64,000 bases of DNA from an uncultured Flavobacteriaceae bacterium (GTDB lineage Bacteria > Bacteroidota > Bacteroidia > Flavobacteriales > Flavobacteriaceae), in contig CAJPUR010000011.1 of NCBI GenBank assembly GCA_905381055.1, positions 1 to 64,000 on the forward strand, written 5' to 3'. The position numbers and the translations under genes are program-made. Of this stretch, positions 46,244 to 56,047 are shown piece by piece; position 1 is the first letter of the stretch; each line of letters opens with the position of its first letter. Below the pieces are notes generated by a model. It worked only from the letters and a program-made list of their open reading frames with translations. It ran no database searches and was not told where the DNA came from.

Positions 46244-47494
46244 ATGGCCTCAAGAAGAGTTGTCGTTACAGGATTGGGCGCACTAACTCCTTTAGGAAAT
46301 TCCCTCCCGAAATTTTGGGAGGGCTTGATTTCAGGTAAAAGTGGAGCCGCGCCTATAACATATTTTGATACATCAGAATTCAAGACAAAATTTGCATGTG
46401 AGTTAAAAAATTACGATCCCTTAAATTATTTTGATAGAAAGGATGCTAGAAAACAAGACAAGTTTTGTCAATATGCTATGATTAGCTCTGACGAAGCAAT
46501 TAATGATTCTAAAATTAACCTTAAAAAAATTGATTTGGACCGATCAGGTGTTATATGGGGTGCAGGAATTGGTGGTTTAGAGACTTTTCAAAATGAAATA
46601 ATTAATTTTACTGAAAACAACAAAATTCCAAAGTTCAATCCTTTCTTTATTCCTAAAATGATTTCTGATATTGCCCCAGGTATGATATCAATAAAATATG
46701 GTTTCCGTGGTCCCAACTTTACTACAGTCTCAGCTTGTGCATCATCTTCAAATGCAATAATTGATGCTTTAAATTATATAAGGATGGATTATGCAGATGT
46801 TATTCTAACTGGTGGATCTGAAGCTGCCGTAACTTTTGCTGGGATTGGAGGATTTAACTCAATGCATGCCTTATCAACAAGGAATGATGATCCAAAAACT
46901 GCCTCAAGACCTTTTGATAAAAATAGAGATGGATTTGTTTTAGGTGAAGGCTCTGGAGCAATAATTCTTGAAGAATTAGAACATGCTAAAAGAAGAGGAG
47001 CTAGGATTTATGCGGAAATAATAGGAGGAGGGCTATCAGCGGATGCTTTTCACATGACTGCGCCTCATCCTGATGGAAATGGTGCTGAAAAAGTTATGCT
47101 AAATTGTTTAAAAAATGCTAAGCTTAAATTAGATGAAGTTGATACAATTAACATGCATGGTACTTCAACTCCTCTAGGGGATATTGCTGAAGTTTCTGCT
47201 GTAAAGAATGTTTTTAAAAATCACGCATATAAGTTAAATATTAATTCAACTAAATCTATGACAGGTCATCTTTTAGGAGCTGCTGGGGCAATTGAAGCTA
47301 TAGCATCAATAATGTCTATTGTCCACAAAAAAGTACCTCCAACAATTAATCACTTTGATGATGATGAAAAAATAGATTCAAAATTAAATTTTACTTTTGG
47401 AAAAGCTCAAAAAAGAAATATTAAAGTTGCTATGTCAAATACCTTTGGTTTTGGAGGTCATAATGCTTGCATCGTTTTTAAAGAATTTTCTTAA
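46244..47494 (+). CDS. fabF: 3-oxoacyl-ACP synthase II
   Basis: A 416-residue elongating beta-ketoacyl-ACP synthase. The nucleophile is the Cys in SACASSSNA (near residue 164); the two histidines are in NMHGTSTPLGD and KSMTGHLLGAAGA; the end GFGGHNACIVF is typical. It condenses malonyl-ACP with acyl-ACP carried by the neighbouring acpP product. The start MASRRVVVTGLGALTPLG needs no adjustment. Confidence 0.98.
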   Translation: MASRRVVVTGLGALTPLGNSLPKFWEGLISGKSGAAPITYFDTSEFKTKFACELKNYDPLNYFDRKDARKQDKFCQYAMISSDEAINDSKINLKKIDLDRSGVIWGAGIGGLETFQNEIINFTENNKIPKFNPFFIPKMISDIAPGMISIKYGFRGPNFTTVSACASSSNAIIDALNYIRMDYADVILTGGSEAAVTFAGIGGFNSMHALSTRNDDPKTASRPFDKNRDGFVLGEGSGAIILEELEHAKRRGARIYAEIIGGGLSADAFHMTAPHPDGNGAEKVMLNCLKNAKLKLDEVDTINMHGTSTPLGDIAEVSAVKNVFKNHAYKLNINSTKSMTGHLLGAAGAIEAIASIMSIVHKKVPPTINHFDDDEKIDSKLNFTFGKAQKRNIKVAMSNTFGFGGHNACIVFKEFS

Positions 47495-47502
47495 ATTTCA
47501 AA

Positions 47503-48225
47503 GTGGGTTTATTTGATTTTTTTTTAGCAAAAAAAAATGATGAAGATGTTTTTTATCATAAAATAAGTAACATTATTGGCTATCTTCCAAGAAATAAAAC
47601 ACTTTTTAAAAAAGTTTTTACCCATAGCTCAATGAATATTAAAAATTCAGATGGAGAATCATATAACTTTGAAAGGCTTGAATATCTTGGGGATTCAGTA
47701 CTCAATTCAATTATTGCCAGTTATCTTTTCTCCAAACTTCCTAAATCAAATGAAGGTCAATTAACTGAAATGAAATCAAAAATTGTAAGTAGGAAAAATC
47801 TAAATAAAATAGGTAGAGAAATGAAATTATTAGATTTACTTAATTGTTCAGTTAATAAAAATAAATTTGGAGATGACATTAACGGAAACATATTAGAGGC
47901 AATTATTGGTGCCGTTTATAAAGATAAAGGCTATAATTATTCTAAAAAACTAGTGGAAAAAATTATTATTTATCCATATGTAAAACTAAATTTACTTTCT
48001 AATAAAATTATAAGTTTTAAAAAGTCATTATTAGAATGGAGTCATAAGAATAATCAAAATATAACATTCAAAACAATGTCTAAAATAGAAAATTCAAATA
48101 AAAATTTTTACTGTAACCTTTTTTTAGATGATAAAAAACTTGTTTCAGTAAGTGATATATCAAAAAAAAAGTCGGAAGAAAAAGCTTCAAAAATGGCTTT
48201 CAAAATTCTAAAAATTAAATCATAG
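47503..48225 (+). CDS. rnc: Ribonuclease III
   Basis: A 240-residue dsRNA endonuclease, GTG start 8 bp after fabF. The RNase III signature NFERLEYLGDSVLNS is at residues 55-69, with the second metal-binding Glu in GNILEAIIGAVY. The C-terminal dsRNA-binding domain ends KKKSEEKASKMAFKILK. It processes rRNA precursors and structured mRNA. Directly followed, without gap, by the IPExxVDY gene. Confidence 0.95.
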   Translation: MGLFDFFLAKKNDEDVFYHKISNIIGYLPRNKTLFKKVFTHSSMNIKNSDGESYNFERLEYLGDSVLNSIIASYLFSKLPKSNEGQLTEMKSKIVSRKNLNKIGREMKLLDLLNCSVNKNKFGDDINGNILEAIIGAVYKDKGYNYSKKLVEKIIIYPYVKLNLLSNKIISFKKSLLEWSHKNNQNITFKTMSKIENSNKNFYCNLFLDDKKLVSVSDISKKKSEEKASKMAFKILKIKS

Positions 48226-48678
48226 ATGATAATACATAAATTAAATCCAATCACAAACTATGAGGACTTTGATTTAATTGCAATTCATTCATCTATTGAA
48301 ATTTATCAAATTGCTTATTTGATCAATTCCAAATTTAATTCTAAATTTATCAAATCAAAAAAAGACATTATTTTGTCAAAAGAAGAAGCTATTTTTGATA
48401 AATATGAATGGAAAACTAGCCAAAATGAAAATATTTGGTTTTTATTTTCTAATAAATATATGTCCGAAACAAAAATGTTTGAAAATAATCTTTTATTTAA
48501 TTCAACTAATATTTTCCAACTATTTTTAATTAATGAGCACAAAAATGTTGATTTTTTAATTAGAAAAAACAAAGACAACTTAACTGCTTTATTTATTGAC
48601 TCAATTAATTTAATTCCTGAAATAAATACTGCTTATAAAATATCTGATAAATTAAAAAACCCTTTAATTTTAGATTGA
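48226..48678 (+). CDS. IPExxVDY family protein
   Basis: A 150-residue protein that starts immediately after the rnc stop and ends overlapping pyk by one base. In flavobacteria a small protein with a C-terminal IPExxVDY motif occupies exactly this place between rnc and pyk. Here the motif is degenerate: LIPEINTAYKI keeps I-P-E but has A-Y in place of V-D-Y. The rest is a mixed alpha/beta sequence without known catalytic motifs. The family's function is unknown; the identification relies on gene order as well as the partial motif. Confidence 0.75.
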   Translation: MIIHKLNPITNYEDFDLIAIHSSIEIYQIAYLINSKFNSKFIKSKKDIILSKEEAIFDKYEWKTSQNENIWFLFSNKYMSETKMFENNLLFNSTNIFQLFLINEHKNVDFLIRKNKDNLTALFIDSINLIPEINTAYKISDKLKNPLILD

Positions 48679-50105
48679 TGAAATTAAATAAAAAAACAAA
48701 AATTGTTGCGACTTTAGGACCTTCTTGCTCCAAAAAAAATATTATTAAACAAATGATTAATAATGGTGTTGATGTATTTAGAATTAATTTTTCTCATGCC
48801 TCACACCAAGAAATAATTGATCAAATCAAGCTTATCAGATCTTTAAGTGAAGAATCCTATAAAAATATATCAATTCTTGCTGATCTTCAGGGACCAAAAC
48901 TAAGAATTGGAATTGTAAAACCTGATTCAAAAGTCAAAAAAGGTGATATTTTAGAATTTTTAACTGAAACACCTTTTGAAGGCGACAGTGGTAAGGTATA
49001 TATGACTTATTCCAAATTTCCTAAAGATGTTAAAAAAGGAGAAAGAGTTTTATTAGATGATGGTAAACTTATATTTAAAGTGATTTCATCAGATAAAAAA
49101 ACCAGGGTAGTAACTCAAGTTATTCAGGGTGGAACTCTAAAATCCAAAAAAGGAGTAAACCTACCTAATACTAAAATTTCACTACCTGCTTTAACAAAAA
49201 AAGATATTTTGGATGCAACTTTTGCAATTAAACAAAATGTTGATTGGATTGCATTATCTTTTGTGAGAAATGAAAAAGACTTAACTGATTTAAAAAAGTT
49301 AATTGAAACCAATTCAAAACACAAAATTCCAATTATTGCTAAAATAGAAAAACCAGAGGCAATAAGAAATATTGATAATATTTTAAAAAACTGTGACGGT
49401 CTGATGGTGGCAAGAGGAGACCTAGGAGTTGAAATTCCAGCAGCAGAGGTACCATTAATTCAGAAACAACTTGTTTTAGACGCTAAAAATGCAAGAATTC
49501 CTGTAATTATTGCCACTCAAATGATGGAGACTATGACTACTAGCCTTACTGCTACCCGAGCAGAAGTAAATGATGTCGCCAATTCAGTTATGGATGGAGC
49601 TGACGCTGTAATGCTATCAGGTGAAACTTCTGTTGGTCAATACCCAGTTGAGGTTATTAAAACAATCACCTCAATAATTCAAAAAGTTGAAAATTCTCCT
49701 TTAATAATTGTCCCAGATAAACCTCCAAAAATTAGAGGTAATAGATATATTACAAAATCAATTTGTTATCATGCAGCTATAATGGCTAATGAAATCGATG
49801 CTAAATCAATTTGTACACTAACTAATAGTGGATATACTGCTTTTCAAATTTCTGCATGGCGCCCATCTGCAAATATTCTTGTATTTACTTCAAATAAAAG
49901 GATTCTAACTCAATTAAGTCTTCTATGGGGTGTAAAGACTTTTTTTTATGATAAGTTTGAAAGTACTGATAATACAATTGAAGAGGTAAACAAAATTGCA
50001 AAAAATAATGGTTATGCAAAACTAGGAGATATGATAATTAATTTAGCTTCAATGCCCATTTCCGATAAAGGCATGGTAAATACACTTAGAGTTTCAGTTA
50101 TTTAA
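48678..50105 (+). CDS. pyk: Pyruvate kinase
   Basis: A 475-residue glycolytic enzyme converting phosphoenolpyruvate and ADP to pyruvate and ATP. I use the ATG at 48678 (TGATG overlap with the preceding stop) rather than the TTG one codon earlier. Motifs are KIVATLGPSC, FRINFSHAS, the catalytic IIAKIEKPEA and MVARGDLGVEIP, and the MDGADAVMLSGETS segment. A and C domains are complete. Last gene of the acpP operon. Confidence 0.97.
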   Translation: MKLNKKTKIVATLGPSCSKKNIIKQMINNGVDVFRINFSHASHQEIIDQIKLIRSLSEESYKNISILADLQGPKLRIGIVKPDSKVKKGDILEFLTETPFEGDSGKVYMTYSKFPKDVKKGERVLLDDGKLIFKVISSDKKTRVVTQVIQGGTLKSKKGVNLPNTKISLPALTKKDILDATFAIKQNVDWIALSFVRNEKDLTDLKKLIETNSKHKIPIIAKIEKPEAIRNIDNILKNCDGLMVARGDLGVEIPAAEVPLIQKQLVLDAKNARIPVIIATQMMETMTTSLTATRAEVNDVANSVMDGADAVMLSGETSVGQYPVEVIKTITSIIQKVENSPLIIVPDKPPKIRGNRYITKSICYHAAIMANEIDAKSICTLTNSGYTAFQISAWRPSANILVFTSNKRILTQLSLLWGVKTFFYDKFESTDNTIEEVNKIAKNNGYAKLGDMIINLASMPISDKGMVNTLRVSVI

Positions 50106-50129
50106 ATTTTAAAATTTTGAGAGAATTCC

Positions 50130-50372
50130 TTAGTTAATATTTTTAATAGAAACAAAAAAATCTGCAATTCCTACATTGTGTATTTTTAAAACCTTATGCA
50201 GACTCTTTATTGTACAATTTGTCCCTTTCTCCATTTTCCAATATTGAATTCTACTTATTTTATTATCCCAAGCAAATACTTCATAACTTTTATATCCAGC
50301 ATCTACCCTTAGTTTTTTAACCTTTAATCCGATGAGTTTTTTTATATTTTCAAAGTTTTGGTCCTCAACCAT
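50130..50372 (-). CDS. Small XRE-type HTH regulator
   Basis: An 80-residue protein made of a single Cro/CI-like helix-turn-helix: KLIGLKVKKLRVDAGYKSYEVFAWDNKISRIQYWKMEKG, then SLHKVLKIHNVGIADFF. The five-helix order of the fold is visible. No partner domain. It could be an autoregulator, the antitoxin of a small system or a relict phage repressor. A perfect inverted repeat lies 31-57 bp upstream of its start, a natural place for an operator. Confidence 0.8.
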   Translation of the reverse strand: MVEDQNFENIKKLIGLKVKKLRVDAGYKSYEVFAWDNKISRIQYWKMEKGTNCTIKSLHKVLKIHNVGIADFFVSIKNIN

Positions 50373-50402
50373 TAGATGTTTTTTTTCTTAAATAATTTAT
50401 AT

Positions 50403-50429
50403 CATATAAGCATTTTAAATGCTTATATG
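50403..50429. promoter_or_regulatory. 12-bp perfect inverted repeat, candidate operator for the XRE regulator
   Basis: Arms CATATAAGCATT (50403-50414) and AATGCTTATATG (50418-50429) flank a 3-nt centre TTA. It is the only perfect inverted repeat this long that I noticed in the 267-bp region between the divergent XRE and membrane-protein genes. There is no T-tract on either side, so a terminator is unlikely; a dimeric repressor site is more plausible. Confidence 0.55.
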
Positions 50430-50639
50430 TCAACATATCGATTGTTTTTGTATCAGATTCTCAAAAAGACTGACTTTTAAATATATAAAAAATAGTTTAA
50501 TTATTTTCGCAAATATTTGTATTAACAGTTAAAAAAAAAGGATTTTTTATAAATACTTTACTTAAATATGTTTTAAATAATATACATATTTAATTAACGT
50601 ATTAAATAATACTATTTTAATACTGCATTTTAGTAATTT

Positions 50640-51041
50640 ATGATTGAAAATATTTATTCATTTTGGGAACTCTTTGTCATTTTAATTTTTATAATACTAC
50701 TGATTAGCTTACTTAAAAATCTTTTTGATAATAACCCATATAATATAACAAATTTTAGATTATCTATTTTTGTTCTAATAATTACAATATTTCAACTTTC
50801 AATTGAATTAGTTTTTATTATTTTAATCTATTTTGAAAATATAATTTTTAATAATGAAAAATATTTATTTGAAAATTTTACTTTAAATATTCTTAATACC
50901 TTTATTTCAATATTATTAGTATCTGTTGGCTGGTCAATTCAATTAAGAACTAAAATTAAAAAGAAAAAAATTTTAATAATTTTTTTCTTTTATCTAATGG
51001 CAGCTATAATTTTATTTTCAAAATATAATTTTAAAAAATGA
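50640..51041 (+). CDS. Unknown four-helix membrane protein (133 aa)
   Basis: A 133-residue, very hydrophobic protein with four predicted membrane helices (about 8-27, 42-65, 82-100, 109-127) and a basic KIKKKK loop before the last. No family is recognised. It is divergent from the XRE regulator and its upstream region includes the inverted repeat (about 210 bp away). It ends 1 bp before the convergent pheS gene. Toxin, channel or structural roles are all guesses. Confidence 0.55.
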   Translation: MIENIYSFWELFVILIFIILLISLLKNLFDNNPYNITNFRLSIFVLIITIFQLSIELVFIILIYFENIIFNNEKYLFENFTLNILNTFISILLVSVGWSIQLRTKIKKKKILIIFFFYLMAAIILFSKYNFKK

Positions 51042-51042
51042 A

Positions 51043-52053
51043 TTAAATTGATTTAAATTGGTCCAAAAATCTAATATCATTTTCATAAAAAACTCTAATG
51101 TCGTCAATCTGATATAACAACATTGCTATTCTTTCTATTCCCATTCCAAAAGCATATCCAGAAAACTCATCTGGATCAATATTACAATTTTTTAATACAT
51201 TTGGATCTACCATTCCACAGCCCATAATTTCCAGCCATCCAGTCCCTTTAGTTATCTTGTGATCAATTTCATTATCCAATCCCCAATAAATATCGACTTC
51301 TGCACTAGGTTCAGTAAATGGAAAATATGAAGGTCTTAAACGAATTTTAGATTTACCAAATAAAGACTCTGCAAAATAAATTAGTGTTTGTTTAAGATCT
51401 GCAAAAGAGACTTTTCTATCAATATATAAACCCTCTACTTGATGAAATAAACAATGTGCTCTTGCAGAAATTGCTTCATTCCTGTATACCCTCCCAGGTG
51501 AAACTATTCTTAATGGAGGATTATTTTCTTCCATATATCTGACTTGAACAGAGGAAGTATGTGTTCTTAATAAAATATCTGGATTTGTTTGAACAAAAAA
51601 CGTATCCTGCATATCACGCGCAGGATGAAATTCTGGTAAGTTTAAAGCAGTAAAGTTGTGCCAATCATCTTCAATTTCTGGACCCTCAGAAATTATAAAA
51701 CCTATTTTTGAAAAAATATCTAAAATTTTATTTTCAACTATTGATAATGGATGAAAAGATCCTAACTTATAAGGAAACCCTGGCTTTGACAAATCATTAT
51801 TAACAGATGAAACTTTTTTAATTAATTTGTTTTGAAGATTGAGAATTTTATTATTAATCTCCTTCTTTAGTTCATTTAAAACTTTTCCAAACTCCTTTTT
51901 TTCTTTTTCAGGTACATCTCTAAAAGACTTAAATAATTTATTTAAAACTCCTTTTTTTCCATTGTATTTAATTCGAAATTCTTCAATTTTTAGATCATTT
52001 TCAGAATAAAAAGATTTAACCTCTTTTAAATGTTTTTTTACAATCTTTAGCAT
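51043..52053 (-). CDS. pheS: Phenylalanyl-tRNA synthetase alpha subunit
   Basis: A 336-residue class II synthetase subunit; ATG at 52053 preferred over the TTG one codon upstream. It has the N-terminal coiled-coil (tRNA-binding), then [14 protein letters not shown], motif 2 ([20 protein letters not shown] with [10 protein letters not shown]), and motif 3 [14 protein letters not shown]. It forms an alpha2-beta2 enzyme with PheT, which is not in the window (it is often distant in Bacteroidetes). The 3' end abuts the unknown membrane-protein gene. Confidence 0.97.
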   Translation of the reverse strand: MLKIVKKHLKEVKSFYSENDLKIEEFRIKYNGKKGVLNKLFKSFRDVPEKEKKEFGKVLNELKKEINNKILNLQNKLIKKVSSVNNDLSKPGFPYKLGSFHPLSIVENKILDIFSKIGFIISEGPEIEDDWHNFTALNLPEFHPARDMQDTFFVQTNPDILLRTHTSSVQVRYMEENNPPLRIVSPGRVYRNEAISARAHCLFHQVEGLYIDRKVSFADLKQTLIYFAESLFGKSKIRLRPSYFPFTEPSAEVDIYWGLDNEIDHKITKGTGWLEIMGCGMVDPNVLKNCNIDPDEFSGYAFGMGIERIAMLLYQIDDIRVFYENDIRFLDQFKSI

Positions 52054-52192
52054 CAAGTAAAAATAATAAATTACTTCTTAATTATATTAATTATTAGATT
52101 TTTAATAAAAATTAACATTTATAAAAAAATAACTTTAAAAATTAATTGAATATATAAAATACTAAATCACTTTAAAATTTTATATTGTATTA

Positions 52193-52711
52193 ATGAATTA
52201 TCTAGATTTAATCTTTGGAGGTTTAATGTCCTACGGTGCAATTAGGGGCTTTTCTAAAGGCCTTATAATTGAAGCTACTTCATTAATCGCCTTAATCTTT
52301 GGACTAATTGGGTCTCTTTTGTTTGTTGATGTAATTGCTGATTTTTTAAAATTATTTTTAAGTTTAGAAATTATACCCCCCAAATGGATTATTTTTTTAA
52401 TACTATTTATTTCGATTCTGGTTGTTAGTTCAATATTAGCTAAATTTTTAACCAAATTAATCAAAATGGTATTTCTTGGAACTTTAAATAAATTTCTAGG
52501 TGCTTTATTTGGGCTTATTAAAATTTCATTAATATTAAGTCTAATAGTAATAATACTTGACCAATTTGTATTTTTATTTGATTTTATGGAAAAAAACGTA
52601 ATAAAAGATTCTTTTCTTTTTAGTCACTTAAAAAACTTTGGAATTCAAGTAATATCTTGGTTTTCAAAAAATAAAGATATTTTACCGAATGAAGGTTACG
52701 ACCTATTATAA
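52193..52711 (+). CDS. CvpA family membrane protein
   Basis: A 172-residue inner membrane protein with four hydrophobic segments and the CvpA opening LDLIFGGLMSYGAIRGFSKGLIIEA. The pattern GFxKG and the central KFLTKLIKMVFLGTLNKFLGALFGLIK are typical of the family. Named after colicin V production in E. coli; in flavobacteria the role is unclear, perhaps in envelope homeostasis. Overlaps batE tail-to-tail by 16 bp. Confidence 0.87.
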   Translation: MNYLDLIFGGLMSYGAIRGFSKGLIIEATSLIALIFGLIGSLLFVDVIADFLKLFLSLEIIPPKWIIFLILFISILVVSSILAKFLTKLIKMVFLGTLNKFLGALFGLIKISLILSLIVIILDQFVFLFDFMEKNVIKDSFLFSHLKNFGIQVISWFSKNKDILPNEGYDLL

Positions 52712-53463
52712 TTTAAAAATCTAATATTTTTATTTTCAATCCATCCTTCAGAACCATTAGCAATTTTTATTCTCAACCAACCGTCTAATTTTTCTATGAC
52801 TTCTATCATAGTACCTTCATGAAGATTGAATAGTAATGTAGACCTATTATTTGGTTCACTATTGACATTTATTTTATTTTCAAAAATAACAGCAGAATTA
52901 TTTTGTTTTTTAGAATTATCAATATTGTAAATCACTAAAATTGATGTCAATAAAAAGATCAAAATCAATGAACTAAGAACAAAAAATGCTCTTTTAATTT
53001 TTGAATTTTGACTCCAAACATAAACCCCAAACAGAATACAAAAACTCCAGGAAAATAATAAAGAAGATATAGTCCAGGCATCTATACTTATAATATTTAA
53101 AACTTTTTTTTGAGCCACATCAATCTGGGATTTTGGAAGTTCCTCTATAGAGTCTAAACCCATATTTTTTGCAAATTTAATATTGTTTTTTATATCAATC
53201 TGACCAGGAGATAACCTATTGGCTAATTCAAGATAAAAAATACTTTCGGCAATTTCTCCAATTTTATAATATGAATTTCCAAGGTTAAAATATAACTCAG
53301 CGCTATGAAGATTATCATCTAATACTTTTAAATAAAAATTTTTAGCCTTTACATACGACCCTTTATTATAAGCTTCATTCCCCATATCAAATAGTTCCAT
53401 AGGACTCTGGGCATGAATTAGTAAACAAAAAAATAAATAAAAAAATAATATTAAATCTTTCAT
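52696..53463 (-). CDS. batE: BatE-like TPR and SH3-domain protein
   Basis: A 255-residue exported protein: signal peptide (cut after IHAQ), two to three TPR motifs (AYNKGSYVKAKNFYLKVL, ELYFNLGNSYYKIGEIAESI), two membrane helices near 125-175 and a C-terminal bacterial SH3 domain (about 195-250, DGWLRIKIANGSEGWI). Last gene of the bat operon. The TPR part probably docks other Bat proteins and the SH3 part may touch peptidoglycan. Confidence 0.85.
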   Translation of the reverse strand: MKDLILFFYLFFCLLIHAQSPMELFDMGNEAYNKGSYVKAKNFYLKVLDDNLHSAELYFNLGNSYYKIGEIAESIFYLELANRLSPGQIDIKNNIKFAKNMGLDSIEELPKSQIDVAQKKVLNIISIDAWTISSLLFSWSFCILFGVYVWSQNSKIKRAFFVLSSLILIFLLTSILVIYNIDNSKKQNNSAVIFENKINVNSEPNNRSTLLFNLHEGTMIEVIEKLDGWLRIKIANGSEGWIENKNIRFLNYNRS

Positions 53464-53468
53464 TAAAA

Positions 53469-55247
53469 TTAAAATTGTTTATCCATGGATGATATTATTT
53501 TTAAGGCACTTTCAAAATCTTCATTCATTCTTACCAAAGTTAGTGGGGAATACCTTGCAGCTTCACAATCTTTTATTAATTGAACAAATCCTTTTACTGA
53601 TTTATTATCTATAGATTTTTCATCCAATAATTTAATGATCTTTTCTTTATTAAAATCAGTAGTTTCAATATTTAATTTAGCTTTTAAATAATTATGTAAT
53701 GCCCTTTCTAATGCAATATAAAATAAATCTTTGTTACCAATAGTTTTTTTAGCAGAACTTAAGTATTTCTTAGATAGAGTTTTTGCTTGTATTGATTTAC
53801 TATTTGAATTATTTTCTCTTCTTTTATTTTTTATTGCTAAAAACAATACAAATAGAATCAATATTAGGAAAGGAATAATTAAAACCAAAAAATATGTTTT
53901 AGTTTTCCAAAATTTTAATTTATCAATTAATTCAAGCTCAGTATTTAGTCTAATAAAACTAAATGAATTATCCTTATTAAGTTTTATATTATTTTGAAAA
54001 TTAATATTGGAATTATTTAAATTATTTTCATTTGGAGAATCAAATACTTCAATAAAATTTTCTTTTGAATTTAGTGTAATATATTTTTCTGTTTTAGGAT
54101 TAAAAAATGAAAAACTAACATTAGGAATTAGAAACTTACCCTTATTTTGAGGAATAACTGTATAAATGTCTTCAATTGATCCTTTCATCCCATTAATATC
54201 AGTAGTAATTGACTGTTTTCGCTCAGGGTCATAAATTTCCAATGAATTTGGAGCGATAAGTTTTGGTAATTTAAATAGTTTTAGATTACCTTTTCCGTAA
54301 ATCTTAATTTTAGCTTGTAAAGATTCTGAGGCTTTTAATTCTAACTTGCTTAAAGAAACATCTAAGTCAAATTCCCCAACAGCTCCATTAAATCCTTCTG
54401 GTATACTGGATTCTGGTAGTTTTTTTACATTTATTGTTCTTTTTCCAGCAGTTACAACTTTTGGAACTTGCTGATATATTCTATTACCAAAAAAATCCCT
54501 TCTATTAGTAGGTATATCCACAGAAATATTTAGTGTTAGTGGAGCTAATTCCAATTTTCCTATTTTTTGTGGATAAAGAACAACCTTATGCCAAGTGACA
54601 TATAAGTAATTACTCCCTTTATATGACTCTTGTTTAACCTCAAGCCTAGGAATTTTAAGGGTTTGACTCCAAAAGTCAGGAAATTTAGGTCTATCTAATT
54701 CACTTACATTAGATATACCAATTTTATCAGAATAATATAATTTATAAACAACAGTAAATGATTCATTCAAATAAGGATTTTGATTGGAAACTTCAGCAAC
54801 TAAATGAATATTGTTATCAGCAATATAATCTGGATTATTTTCACTTAGCTCTGAATTAACTGCGCTTGTTACTTCAATCTCTAAAGGAATGGTTTTATAT
54901 AATTGTCCATTAATTTCTACTTTTGCCTGAGAAATATTGATTTTACCTTTTATCTTTGGAGCTAAAAAGTAGGTGATTTTTTTTGAAAAAGTCCTTTTAC
55001 CATTTATCCATGAATTACTAACTGACTGATTTGGTCCACCAATAATATTAAATCCTGAAAAATTAGGAGGAACAAAATTATCTCCATTTTCATTCATCTC
55101 AAAAGTAATTTTAAGTCGCTCATTTATACCTAACTTTTTTTTACTTACTGAGGCTTCAAAAGATATTTGAGAATATATCCCTGAAATTGATATAAAAAAT
55201 AAAAAAAATAATTTATTTCTTATTTTGTTATTTTTAAACATAATCAC
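53469..55247 (-). CDS. batD: BatD family protein
   Basis: A 592-residue exported protein of the BatD (oxygen tolerance) family. It has a signal peptide (cut after IYSQ), then beta-rich domains (SFEASVSKKKLGINERLKITFEM..., PNFSGFNIIGGPNQS), one membrane helix near 445-465 and a helical cytoplasmic tail. The GTG at 55247 overlaps the batC stop (GTGA), while an ATG two codons further (55241) would give 590 residues; either may be used. It contributes the large periplasmic part of the complex. Confidence 0.9.
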   Translation of the reverse strand: MIMFKNNKIRNKLFFLFFISISGIYSQISFEASVSKKKLGINERLKITFEMNENGDNFVPPNFSGFNIIGGPNQSVSNSWINGKRTFSKKITYFLAPKIKGKINISQAKVEINGQLYKTIPLEIEVTSAVNSELSENNPDYIADNNIHLVAEVSNQNPYLNESFTVVYKLYYSDKIGISNVSELDRPKFPDFWSQTLKIPRLEVKQESYKGSNYLYVTWHKVVLYPQKIGKLELAPLTLNISVDIPTNRRDFFGNRIYQQVPKVVTAGKRTINVKKLPESSIPEGFNGAVGEFDLDVSLSKLELKASESLQAKIKIYGKGNLKLFKLPKLIAPNSLEIYDPERKQSITTDINGMKGSIEDIYTVIPQNKGKFLIPNVSFSFFNPKTEKYITLNSKENFIEVFDSPNENNLNNSNINFQNNIKLNKDNSFSFIRLNTELELIDKLKFWKTKTYFLVLIIPFLILILFVLFLAIKNKRRENNSNSKSIQAKTLSKKYLSSAKKTIGNKDLFYIALERALHNYLKAKLNIETTDFNKEKIIKLLDEKSIDNKSVKGFVQLIKDCEAARYSPLTLVRMNEDFESALKIISSMDKQF

Positions 55248-56047
55248 CAGTCCTTTTCATTTTTTATTTGAACTCCTTTAATCTTAGATTTATTAACTTT
55301 TTCTTGCACGTCCTTTTCTTGATTTGACATTGCCTCCAAAATACTTTTTACTTGTTCATTTGATAGTTTTCCTTCTTTAAATTCAGGTTCCTCTCTCTTG
55401 CTTTCTTTATCTTTCGCTTTTTCAGATTTTTCATTTTCATTATCGGGATTTGAATTATCATTTTTTTCAGAAGTTTCATCTTTCTCAGAATTTCTTTTTT
55501 TGTCATTATTTTTTTTATCCTCAGAATCAGAATCTTTATCACCCTCGTTTTCTTTTTTATCATTCTTATTTTCAGAATCTGAATTTTTATTTTTCTGCTT
55601 CTCTTTTTCCAATAATTCTTTTGCTAAAGCAAAATTATATCTTGTTTCATCATCCATAGAATTATTTCTTAATGCATTTTTATATGATTCTACGGCTTTG
55701 GCATATTCCTTTTTTTTCATATAAATATTACCCATATTATGAAATGCTTTATGCTTTTCTGATTTAGATTTAGATGCCTTTTGACTTTGAAAATAACGTC
55801 TTAATGCAGGGTCAAAATCACTAGATTTAAAATGGGTATTGCCCAAATTAAAATGCCCAATTGATTTTTGATTATCTATTGATATAGCTTCCCTAAATTT
55901 TGACTCGGATTGAATATATTCTTTTTTTGAATGAAATTTATTTCCATCAAATAATCTGTTTTCTTTGTTATATTCTTGACTTTTTAAAGAAATCGAATAT
56001 AAAAATACATTTATCAAAAGAATAAATATGAATCTATTTTTTTTCAT
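55244..56047 (-). CDS. batC: BatC-like TPR protein with charged tail
   Basis: A 267-residue exported protein with a signal peptide (cut after LKSQ), three TPR repeats (about residues 35-150, including IGHFNLGNTHFKSSDFDPALRRYFQ) and a long low-complexity stretch (about 150-235) of Glu, Lys, Asp, Asn and Ser. A short ordered end (LSNEQVKSILEAMSNQEKDVQEKV) follows; this is the conserved C-terminal motif of the BatC group. The charged stretch probably is a flexible linker. Start overlaps batB by 14 bp. Confidence 0.88.
   Translation of the reverse strand: MKKNRFIFILLINVFLYSISLKSQEYNKENRLFDGNKFHSKKEYIQSESKFREAISIDNQKSIGHFNLGNTHFKSSDFDPALRRYFQSQKASKSKSEKHKAFHNMGNIYMKKKEYAKAVESYKNALRNNSMDDETRYNFALAKELLEKEKQKNKNSDSENKNDKKENEGDKDSDSEDKKNNDKKRNSEKDETSEKNDNSNPDNENEKSEKAKDKESKREEPEFKEGKLSNEQVKSILEAMSNQEKDVQEKVNKSKIKGVQIKNEKDW

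Noticed and set aside
48675-48677. TTG one codon before pyk as its start
   Set aside because: An ATG follows immediately and overlaps the upstream stop by one base; the same reasoning was used for pheS (52053) and the PfkB kinase (44771).
50403-50429. Palindrome as a terminator
   Set aside because: Low GC stem and no T-tract on either strand; position in front of the regulator fits an operator better.
55398-55724. 108-codon Ser/Phe-rich ORF opposite batC
   Set aside because: Antisense shadow of the charged low-complexity stretch of BatC; no independent coding signs.
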